5,879 bases of DNA. Source: JBBRMY01 sp038230595. GTDB lineage: Bacteria; Bacteroidota; Ignavibacteria; Tepidaquicellales; Tepidaquicellaceae. A program made the position numbers and the translations under genes. Location of the stretch: NCBI GenBank assembly GCA_038230595.1, contig JBBRMY010000151.1:1-5879 (forward strand). Direction: 5' to 3'. This document shows positions 1-5,071 of the stretch, one piece after another. The first letter of the stretch is position 1. Every line of letters starts with the position of its first letter. The notes beneath the pieces were generated by a model. The model saw only the letters and a list, made by a program, of their open reading frames with translations, searched no databases and was not told where the DNA came from.

Positions 1-329
1 AAAATTCCCCAAAATCCATAAATGATACTAGGAATAGCAGCTAGAATTTCCACCAAAAAGCTTATAGGTGTTCGAAGAGATTTTGTAATTATTTCAGAGA
101 GGAAAACAGCAACTCCAAGACTAATAGGAACTGCTATAACAAGAGCTAGCAAAGAAGAAACGACAGTTCCATAAACAAATGGCAAGGCTCCGAATTGTTC
201 TTTAACCGGATCCCATTCCTGAGAGAAAATAAAATTCCACCCGAATGCATTCCTTGACACATCAGAATCAATAAAAAGATTTATAATAATGAAAAGTACT
301 ATCGATATAACAATGAAAGCAAATAACAT
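1..329 (-). CDS. pstC: Phosphate ABC transporter permease PstC, N-terminal part (3' end outside window)
   Basis: This is an inner-membrane permease subunit of the high-affinity phosphate importer PstSCAB, which pairs with PstA and is driven by the ATPase PstB. Translating the minus strand gives a first membrane helix (MLFAFIVISIVLFIIINLF), then the family signature EWDPVKEQFGALPFVYGT. Next come a second helix (VVSSLLALVIAVPISLGVAV), FLSEI, and the permease loop region SFLVEILAAIPSIIYGFWG, all in PstC order; the gene then leaves the window. I chose ATG329 because it is the only canonical start. However, the frame is open to 431, and the upstream residues (KSKKKFADIFFKNIT) look like a normal cytoplasmic PstC N-terminus, so the true start may lie further up at a non-standard codon or be hidden by a sequence error. 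No pstS precedes it. A Pho-box-like promoter sits upstream. The identity is confident; the start is not. Confidence 0.88.
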   Translation of the reverse strand, partial: MLFAFIVISIVLFIIINLFIDSDVSRNAFGWNFIFSQEWDPVKEQFGALPFVYGTVVSSLLALVIAVPISLGVAVFLSEIITKSLRTPISFLVEILAAIPSIIYGFWGI

Positions 330-445
330 AGTGATATTCTTAAAAAAAATATCAGCGAATTTCTTTTTGCTTTTTATGATGTTTGTATGGATTACCTGGT
401 CTGCGATTAGAGTAAAAGTATATTTTATAATCTAATAATATACTT

Positions 446-481
446 ATTATAAAAGTTTCTATATGTTAAGAAATTGTAAAG
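446..481 (-). promoter_or_regulatory. Pho-box-like direct repeat and -10 box upstream of pstC
   Basis: On the minus strand, CTTTACA (481-475) and CTTAACA (470-464) form a direct repeat with an 11-bp period and a 4-bp gap (ATTT). This is the layout of PhoB/PhoP binding sites, and it also matches the Bacillus form TT(A/T)ACA-N5-TT(A/T)ACA. A perfect TATAAT follows at 451-446, 12 bp after the repeat, slightly more than in the E. coli phoA promoter. Pho sites normally replace the -35 box, so the geometry suggests PhoB-type activation of pstC during phosphate limitation. Seen: the repeat and the TATAAT. Inferred: the regulator. The DNA is very AT-rich, so chance occurrence is possible. Confidence 0.5.
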
Positions 482-494
482 GATGGGGTTTATA

Positions 495-545
495 AATCCT
501 TTTGATTGCCATTGGTGAGTTTTAATCCTTCTGATGGCCGTTGGT
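495..545. repeat. Two imperfect 22-bp direct repeats, period 29 bp
   Basis: Positions 495-516 and 524-545 share the pattern AATCCTT(T/C)TGAT(T/G)GCC(A/G)TTGGT, with 3 differences in 22. The second unit is also the left arm of the palindrome at 524-627, so the first unit may be a leftover or duplicated arm of the same element. There are only two units, with a 7-bp gap, so this is not a CRISPR array. Confidence 0.7.
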
Positions 546-627
546 CTTTGAGAGGTGGGAGCTTATTCGAAACTTACGTTTCGAACGTTTCGATAAATCA
601 AAACTAAAACACCAACGGCGGAGGAAA
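524..627. repeat. Bulged palindromic intergenic element, copy A
   Basis: The outer arms GCCGTTGGT (537-545) and ACCAACGGC (611-619) are perfect complements. They extend less perfectly outward (ATCCTTCTGATG against CGGAGGAAAT). Inside lies an 8-bp perfect hairpin, TTCGAAAC (566-573) / GTTTCGAA (578-585), followed by GTTTCGATAAATC (587-599), a decayed form of the inner hairpin in copy B. It looks like a short non-coding palindromic repeat of the REP/MITE type, but no transposase or clear target duplication is visible. Confidence 0.6.
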
Positions 628-630
628 TAA

Positions 631-664
631 AAAACCTGACAATCGCTATGGACTGTCAGGTTTT
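631..664 (-). terminator. Intrinsic terminator downstream of the propeller pseudogene
   Basis: The stem is 631-644 paired with 651-664, with a 6-nt loop (645-650). On the minus strand the stem ends in GGTTTTTTATTT, giving a U-tract. The single imperfect pair is an A·C mismatch in plus-strand RNA but a G·U wobble in minus-strand RNA. The hairpin is therefore better in the direction in which the genes are read. It sits about 120 bp past the stop codon at 783. Confidence 0.75.
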
Positions 665-687
665 TAAATTTGTTTCAAGTTTGGGAT

Positions 688-746
688 CCCCGATAAAAGC
701 ATTCGGGGAAGACTTCAATTAAGGGGATCCCGACAAAGCATTCGGG
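688..746. repeat. Two tandem CCCCGA...TCGGGG hairpin units
   Basis: CCCCGA (688-693) pairs with TCGGGG (703-708) around a 9-nt loop, and CCCGA (729-733) pairs with TCGGG (742-746) around an 8-nt loop. Both units carry GGGATCCC at the left edge and GCATTCGGGGA at the right edge, so they are diverged copies of one unit. A third, left-truncated remnant (GCTTCGGGAAG) follows at 761-771. The second unit is followed on the plus strand by TTATTTTTTT (751-760), which could end antisense transcription. The corresponding place after the intact paralogue has only one unit (2262-2282). Confidence 0.65.
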
Positions 747-782
747 GACGTTATTTTTTTGCTTCGGGAAGAATTTTAATTA

Positions 783-1535
783 TTATTTTACCAATATCAT
801 TTTCTTTGTTTCAGAATAGTCTGAAGTTGTAAGTGTATAAAAATATGTTCCGCTTGACAGCTTTGAACCATCAAACTGAACTCTGTATGTTCCTCTGTCT
901 CTTCTATCATTTACAAGAGTTGAAACTTCTTTTCCGAGCGTATTAAAAACTTTTAAAGTAACATTTGAATTTCTCGGAATGCTAAACTCAATTTGAGTTT
1001 CAGGATTAAAAGGATTTGGAAAATTTTGTTTTAAAGTGTAGTCTGTCGCAAATCCATTTGGATCATTTGCATCATAACCGATATTAGTAATAGTTGAATT
1101 TGTTTTCACTACATATAATCCGGTCTGCATATCTGAACCTACTATTTTTTTTGAAGGGAACATATAAACTGCCCAGCATCCTGTATAATTAGCGGAGTTA
1201 GTAGTTGGTGCAGTATCGTAATATGCAATTTCCGTAGGTACTTCAGGATTTGAAATATCAAGTAATCTTATTCCGGCATTGTAATGGGCAACTAATGCAT
1301 AATTACCATAAATCTCGACATTGTGAACAATTGCTGTGGTTATTCCTGTTGGCTGCCAGCTTGTTATAAACACAGGATTCATTATATCCTGAACATTCCA
1401 GACCTTCAGCTTTCCAGGAGGAGATGATGTTTCATCAGTAGTAAAAATATATTTTCTATTTGTTGTAAAAGCGCAATTATGCGTGAAAGGATTAGGATTT
1501 GTCTGCCATGATTTAAATGCTATCAATACAATCAA
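783..1535 (-). CDS. C-terminal half of the broken propeller protein, with type IX sorting domain
   Basis: The 250-codon frame can only open with TTG at 1535; the first ATG lies about 50 codons inside. It has no signal peptide, so even if translated the product could not reach the Sec and type IX pathway. Residues ~6-148 hold three LVIVD-like repeats, led by H19 (THNC), H71 (VHNV) and W121 (GCWAV). Residues ~165-250 are the sorting domain: YTLKQNFPNPFNP, then VTLKVFNTLGKEVSTLV, then SGTYFYTLTT and the final KKMILVK. The frame overlaps the upstream half by 23 bp, which is simply the shared breakpoint region. I read this as the 3' fragment of a pseudogene rather than as a separate gene. Confidence 0.55.
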   Translation of the reverse strand: MIVLIAFKSWQTNPNPFTHNCAFTTNRKYIFTTDETSSPPGKLKVWNVQDIMNPVFITSWQPTGITTAIVHNVEIYGNYALVAHYNAGIRLLDISNPEVPTEIAYYDTAPTTNSANYTGCWAVYMFPSKKIVGSDMQTGLYVVKTNSTITNIGYDANDPNGFATDYTLKQNFPNPFNPETQIEFSIPRNSNVTLKVFNTLGKEVSTLVNDRRDRGTYRVQFDGSKLSSGTYFYTLTTSDYSETKKMILVK

Positions 1536-2034
1536 CTACAACTGTTCCCTGTCCGGTTACAAATGTAGAATTGCATCCGTTAAGAAATAAATATCTGTTT
1601 GCATATGATTGAATAGAGTGAGTTGAAGAATGAAGTGGGAAATTTGTTACTTTAACCAGATGGGCAGAATCAGGAAGATACTGAAGATCTATTATCTGCA
1701 TTTTACTGTTAGCTGCTTCTGATACAACATAAGCATAATGACTGATAGTTTTTTCTTCTCTCCAGTTTGAATTAATTCCGGCTATAAAAGCCACTTCATG
1801 GATATTTGCAGAGTCAGTAATATCAATAAATGATGTACCGGACTGACAGCCCATAATAACATATTCCCTGCCGTTTGGAGCAACATATCCCCATAAAGCA
1901 TTATAAGCAGTACCACTTCCGGGGTGTGGATTAAGACTACCAAGAAGATGCATATTTAGATTTGGAAGCTGTGCAAATATGCTGGAAGAAGCTATTAAAG
2001 CAAATACTGACAAAACGAATAAAAACTTTTTCAT
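1513..2034 (-). CDS. N-terminal half of the broken propeller protein, with signal peptide
   Basis: This 173-residue frame starts at an ATG followed by a clear Sec signal peptide (MKKFLFVLSVFALIASS, probable cut after SIFA before QLPN). It carries three propeller repeats of the choice-of-anchor B family: W48 with YVAPNGREYVIMG and GTSFIDIT, W91 with REEKTISHYAYVVSEAANS and MQIIDL, and H139 with THSIQSYANRYLFLNGCN and VVVDC. It stops three residues after DCI because the frame has shifted. It therefore lacks the sorting tail needed for type IX export and at most could give a periplasmic fragment. An AT-rich leader and an intrinsic terminator just upstream (2100-2124) suggest that this copy had its own promoter, though I could not pin one down. 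No Shine-Dalgarno sequence is visible. Confidence 0.6.
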   Translation of the reverse strand: MKKFLFVLSVFALIASSSIFAQLPNLNMHLLGSLNPHPGSGTAYNALWGYVAPNGREYVIMGCQSGTSFIDITDSANIHEVAFIAGINSNWREEKTISHYAYVVSEAANSKMQIIDLQYLPDSAHLVKVTNFPLHSSTHSIQSYANRYLFLNGCNSTFVTGQGTVVVDCIDSI

Positions 2035-2099
2035 ATTTAATATTAATTATATTTTAAAATATTACAATTAAACCAATTAAAACAGAGAATAAAAAAAAA

Positions 2100-2124
2100 C
2101 TGACAGTAGTAAGAAGACTGTCGG
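2100..2124 (-). terminator. Intrinsic terminator between the two propeller genes
   Basis: On the minus strand, CCGACAGT (2124-2117) pairs with ACTGTCAG (2107-2100) around a 9-nt loop. The stem contains seven Watson-Crick pairs and one mismatch or wobble, and is followed immediately by nine Ts (2099-2091). This is the textbook shape for ending minus-strand transcripts. It should stop readthrough from the intact paralogue into the broken copy. Confidence 0.8.
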
Positions 2125-2140
2125 AGTATTAAATATTTTA

Positions 2141-2198
2141 TTCCTTCAGATGGCTGTTGATGACGTTTCGATAAATCGAAACAACAACGGCGGAGGAA
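2141..2198. repeat. Bulged palindromic intergenic element, copy B
   Basis: The outer arms TTCCTTCAGATGGCTGTTG (2141-2159) and CAACGGCGGAGGAA (2185-2198) pair with a bulge. Inside is a perfect hairpin GTTTCGA (2165-2171) / TCGAAAC (2176-2182) with loop TAAA. It corresponds to copy A at 524-627, but is shorter because it lacks the additional TTCGAAAC/GTTTCGAA hairpin. Its position directly beyond the terminator hairpin of the intact gene is the same as in copy A. Confidence 0.6.
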
Positions 2199-2203
2199 AT
2201 AAA

Positions 2204-2235
2204 AAACCTGACAATCACGATGGATTGTCAGGTTT
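2204..2235 (-). terminator. Intrinsic terminator downstream of the intact propeller gene
   Basis: A perfect 13-bp stem, AAACCTGACAATC (2204-2216) with GATTGTCAGGTTT (2223-2235), encloses a 6-nt loop. On the minus strand it runs into TTTTTTATTT. It is the counterpart of the hairpin at 631-664, with 3 differences over about 45 aligned bases. The stem is A/T-rich at both ends, so it could also work on the plus strand, but no plus-strand gene is present. Confidence 0.75.
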
Positions 2236-2261
2236 AAATTAATATGTTTCAAGATTGGGAT

Positions 2262-2282
2262 CCCCGATAAAATCATTCGGGG
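2262..2282. repeat. CCCCGA...TCGGGG hairpin after the intact propeller gene
   Basis: CCCCGA (2262-2267) pairs with TCGGGG (2277-2282) around a 9-nt loop. It lies 19 bp beyond the stop codon. The surrounding 44 bp (2245-2288) differ from 671-714 at only two positions, so this is the same unit as the hairpins after the broken copy. Its role is unknown; it might stabilise the 3' end of the mRNA. Confidence 0.65.
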
Positions 2283-2301
2283 AAGACTCGTAATTAAATT
2301 T

Positions 2302-3723
2302 TTATTTCACCAATATCATTTTCTTTGTTTCTGAATGGTCTGCAGTTGTAAGCGAATAGAAATATGTTCCGCTAGCAAGCTTTGAACCATCGAATGAAAT
2401 TCTGTAAGTTCCTCTGTCTCTTGTATCATTTACCAGTGTTGAAATTTCTTTTCCTGCCATATTATAAACCTTTAACGTAACAAATGAATTAGTCGGAATG
2501 CTAAATTCGATCTGAGTAGCAGGATTGAATGGATTCGGATAATTCTGTTTTAAAGTATATTCAGATGGGAATGCATTTGGCTCATCATATCCGATACCGG
2601 TAATAGCAGTATTAGGTTTTACAACAAACAGACCGAATTTCATATCTGAAGCAACGATCTTTTTTGATGGGAACATAAAGCATGCCCAGTCACCATCTTC
2701 TGTACTGCTGTTAGTTGCAGGATTTGTATCCCACCATGCGACTTCATTAGGAGCGGCCGGATTAGTAATATCAACTAATCTGACACCAGCTGCATAATGA
2801 GCTATCAGAGCATAGTTGCCATAAACTTCTACATTGTGAACTGTTGCTGTTGTAATTCCGGTTGGCTGCCAGCTTGTTACGAAAACCGGATTGAGTCTGT
2901 CCTGAATATTCCAGACTTTTAATTTACCATTAGGTGAAGTTGTTTCGTCAGTTGTGAACAAATATTTTTTGTCAATTGACATAGCACAATTGTGCGTAAA
3001 TGGATTTGGAGTTGTCTGCCATGATTTGAAAGCCTTGAGTGAATCCTTGTTTCTAATATCATATTCAGTAACATATCCTGTATAAATATTGCAGGCATAT
3101 AAAGTATCATCTATAACTCTGCAATCATGCACATAACCATTTGTGTTTCCACCGATGGCTGCAAATCCTTTACCTCTTAAGACAGGATTCTCAGGATTAA
3201 TACAATCAACAACTATAACTCCGCCAGCCTGTACGAAAGAAGAATTACATCCGTTCAGCAATAAATATCTGTCAGCATAAGACTGAATTGAATGAGTTGA
3301 TGAATGTAAAGGGAAAGCAGTTGTTTTAACATAGTGAATTGAATCGGGAAGATACTGAAGATCAACAATCTGCATTTTACTGTTAGCTGCTTCTGAAACT
3401 ATATAAGCATAATGTCCAATAACTTTTTCTTCTCTCCAGATAGAACCGGCTCCCTGCGCAGGCAGATAACCAACTTCGTGAACATTTGCTGAATCTGTTA
3501 TATCAATAAAAGATGTACCATTGTAGCAGCCCATTATTACATATTCTCTTCCGTTCGGTGCAACATATCCCCAGAGTGCTGAATAATCAAATTGACCACC
3601 TGAGCCGGCATGTGGACTCAGATTTTTGATAAGATGCATATTTACATTGGGAAGCTGTGAATATGAGCTTCCGCTGATGATCATAAATCCAAGGATCAGA
3701 ATGAATAAAATTTTCTTTTGCAT
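2302..3723 (-). CDS. Secreted choice-of-anchor B beta-propeller protein with type IX sorting domain
   Basis: This 473-residue exported protein has no established biochemical function. Residues 1-22 are a Sec signal peptide (KKILFILILGFMIISGSSYS, cut before QLPN). Residues ~48-370 contain seven repeats of about 45-55 residues that recall LVIVD repeats and the choice-of-anchor B family. Each opens with W or H (W51, W96, H144, H199, H244, H296, W346), and most close with a strand like SFIDIT, MQIVDL or VRLVDIT. This fits a seven-bladed propeller. Residues ~388-473 form the type A C-terminal sorting domain (NYPNPFNP, VTLKVYNMAGKEIS, SGTYFYSLTT, KKMILVK), which sends the protein through the type IX machinery to the surface or medium. 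The start ATG directly precedes the signal peptide. A terminator follows at 2204-2235. A diverged, broken copy lies downstream. The family call rests on recognition, not on a search. Confidence 0.85.
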   Translation of the reverse strand: MQKKILFILILGFMIISGSSYSQLPNVNMHLIKNLSPHAGSGGQFDYSALWGYVAPNGREYVIMGCYNGTSFIDITDSANVHEVGYLPAQGAGSIWREEKVIGHYAYIVSEAANSKMQIVDLQYLPDSIHYVKTTAFPLHSSTHSIQSYADRYLLLNGCNSSFVQAGGVIVVDCINPENPVLRGKGFAAIGGNTNGYVHDCRVIDDTLYACNIYTGYVTEYDIRNKDSLKAFKSWQTTPNPFTHNCAMSIDKKYLFTTDETTSPNGKLKVWNIQDRLNPVFVTSWQPTGITTATVHNVEVYGNYALIAHYAAGVRLVDITNPAAPNEVAWWDTNPATNSSTEDGDWACFMFPSKKIVASDMKFGLFVVKPNTAITGIGYDEPNAFPSEYTLKQNYPNPFNPATQIEFSIPTNSFVTLKVYNMAGKEISTLVNDTRDRGTYRISFDGSKLASGTYFYSLTTADHSETKKMILVK

Positions 3724-3792
3724 AGTTGATTTAGTTTTATAGTATAACAGATAAAATATCTTATTTATTCCACAGATTAAAGCACATTTACG

Positions 3793-5040
3793 TTATTTTA
3801 CACGCTTTATAACTACAACAGTCTTATCATCTGAATACCTGCTTTTTGCGGAGAATTTTTGCACATCCTCTACAATAAGCTCACATATTTCTTTTGGTGT
3901 ACTTTCTTTTAAAGAACTTATAAGAGCTTTCAACCTTTCATCTCCATAAAAAGTAAAATCTTCATCATTTGCTTCAACAATTCCATCTGTATACAGTACC
4001 AGAATATCATTTATATCAAAGTTTATGCTTTCGGTATAATATTTCTGGCTTGGTGACGGACCTAGAACGGGTCCGGTTGTTTCAAGGACCTCGATCTGGT
4101 CTTTTGATGAATTGTAAAACATAGGTGAATTATGACCGGCATTTATATACTGGCACAAACCTTTTTTGTCCGTGAGAAGCTCGCAGTAGCAGAGCGTTAC
4201 AAATCTTTCAAACGGAAAGGTATCATATATCAGATGATTTATTTTTGTGATCATAGAAGTCATCTTTATATTATACTCTGCACCCATTTTCAGAGCACCT
4301 GAAACATAAAGCGCCTGAGCTGCTGCTGAAAATCCTTTTGATGCTGCATCACCTATCACAACCCCTATCTTATCATGATCTTCATAGGTGAGATAATCAA
4401 AGAAATCACCACCTACAACTTTTTCAGGCAATGATATTCCGAATATTTCATAATTACCAAATGACTGCTCATGGTCGGGAAGAATATTTTTCTGTATCTC
4501 GCTTGCCTTCTCCATCTCTTCAATATTCTCTCTGACACTTGATTCTATCTGACGTGATTTAAGCAATGAGCTTAAAGTTGTTCCTATAATATTCAGAGTA
4601 TTAAGAAGTACGGAATCAAGAGCTTTTGCATTTAGTGCAATGATATACTGGTATAAGAAATAAACTTCCTTACCTTTTTTGAATCTGTATCTTTCCCCTA
4701 CTCCTGTGGCTGAGTAAAGCTGTATACCTTTTTCAAGAAGATAGCTGTCAGTTTCTCTTTCAAGGACAGAACGATGAACTCCGACTTCTTTGAAGTTAGG
4801 ATATTCATCAACAACAAGCTCATAATTCTCTTCAATAAGTCCCATTTCTCCGATCTGTTCAACAAGCGTATATGAATCCTTAAGCGGATTTAATTTCCAT
4901 AATCTTCCGCCGATTATCTGCACTTCCTCAGTTTTAATGATCTGTTCAATCACATATAACAGGAACTGATCATCAGAATCAAACTTTGGCGCTTCTTTAA
5001 TGATAAGATCTAATGTTTTATATAACTTACGCTGATCCAT
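3793..5040 (-). CDS. SpoIIE/RsbU-type PP2C serine phosphatase with N-terminal GAF-like region
   Basis: This 415-residue cytoplasmic protein probably dephosphorylates a serine on an anti-sigma-factor antagonist (STAS protein) or similar partner. Residues ~1-165 look like a GAF-type sensory domain, with no membrane segments. Residues ~160-187 form a helical linker ending in the characteristic EIQKNILP. The catalytic PP2C domain follows: VVGGDFFDY with D212, VVIGDAASKG with D231, INAGHNSP at 299-306, LVLYTDGIVEA with D352, and SDDKTVVVIKR with D404/D405. All metal-binding aspartates seem present, so it should be active. The second motif reads GDAASKG where many relatives have GDVSGKG. No kinase or STAS gene is in view, so the target is unknown. 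The YihY-like gene ends 31 bp upstream, and the two may be co-transcribed. ATG at 5040 has no Shine-Dalgarno but fits the domain start. Confidence 0.88.
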   Translation of the reverse strand: MDQRKLYKTLDLIIKEAPKFDSDDQFLLYVIEQIIKTEEVQIIGGRLWKLNPLKDSYTLVEQIGEMGLIEENYELVVDEYPNFKEVGVHRSVLERETDSYLLEKGIQLYSATGVGERYRFKKGKEVYFLYQYIIALNAKALDSVLLNTLNIIGTTLSSLLKSRQIESSVRENIEEMEKASEIQKNILPDHEQSFGNYEIFGISLPEKVVGGDFFDYLTYEDHDKIGVVIGDAASKGFSAAAQALYVSGALKMGAEYNIKMTSMITKINHLIYDTFPFERFVTLCYCELLTDKKGLCQYINAGHNSPMFYNSSKDQIEVLETTGPVLGPSPSQKYYTESINFDINDILVLYTDGIVEANDEDFTFYGDERLKALISSLKESTPKEICELIVEDVQKFSAKSRYSDDKTVVVIKRVK

Positions 5041-5071
5041 TTAAAGTGATTTAGAATAGTTAATGGGAATA

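Larger units (their letters stand above)
432..782. other. Gene-free spacer packed with repeats, between the pstC open frame and the pseudogene
   Basis: This 351-bp stretch has no convincing protein-coding frame. From left to right it holds the putative pstC promoter (446-481), a pair of 22-bp imperfect direct repeats (495-545), and a long bulged palindrome with an inner TTCGAAAC/GTTTCGAA hairpin (524-627). These are followed by a terminator hairpin (631-664) and two CCCCGA/TCGGGG-type hairpins (688-746) with a decayed third unit (TTCGGGAAG, about 763-771). Much of 587-714 recurs downstream of the paralogous gene at 2165-2288. Confidence 0.75.
783..2034 (-). pseudogene. Broken tandem copy of the choice-of-anchor B propeller gene
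   Basis: Taken together, two overlapping reading frames (2034-1513 and 1535-783) reconstruct one protein that is collinear with the intact neighbour encoded at 3723-2302. The first frame runs from the signal peptide to VVVDCI and then hits a stop. The second frame resumes at AFKSWQTNPNPFTHNC and runs to the type IX sorting tail. The 55 residues between these points in the neighbour (176-230, including the VHDC blade) are missing, replaced by 4 nt. That is a net loss of about 161 bp, which is not a multiple of three. Both halves otherwise align with the neighbour without further stops, so the break looks recent. Alternatives are an assembly or sequencing error, or a split gene; a functional secreted protein from either half alone seems unlikely. 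Confidence 0.75.

Noticed and set aside
495..545. Possible CRISPR repeats
   Set aside because: Only two imperfect 22-bp units with a 7-bp gap, no spacer-sized interval and no cas genes.
524..627. Possible insertion sequence with terminal inverted repeats
   Set aside because: There is no transposase frame, the element is only ~100 bp, and no target-site duplication is evident. It was kept as a palindromic repeat.
1513..1535. Programmed frameshift joining the two halves of the left propeller gene
   Set aside because: A frameshift would rejoin the frames but not restore the missing ~55 residues, and there is no slippery heptamer at the overlap. A deletion explains both facts.
2035..2090. A specific promoter for the left propeller gene
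   Set aside because: The stretch is so AT-rich that many -10-like hexamers occur, and none pairs with a convincing -35 or Bacteroidetes-type -33/-7 motif at proper spacing.
2043..2276. 77-codon minus-strand open frame between the two propeller genes
   Set aside because: It lies entirely over the terminators and palindromes shared with the other copy, its protein has low-complexity composition with no recognisable domain, and the hairpins explain the sequence better.
2919..3110. 63-codon open frame inside the intact propeller gene
   Set aside because: It overlaps a strongly supported gene in another frame and shows no domain or start signal.
3724..3792. Terminator or promoter between the phosphatase gene and the intact propeller gene
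   Set aside because: Only a weak 5-bp inverted repeat (AGATA/TATCT) is present with no T-tract, and no well-spaced promoter boxes, so I make no call.
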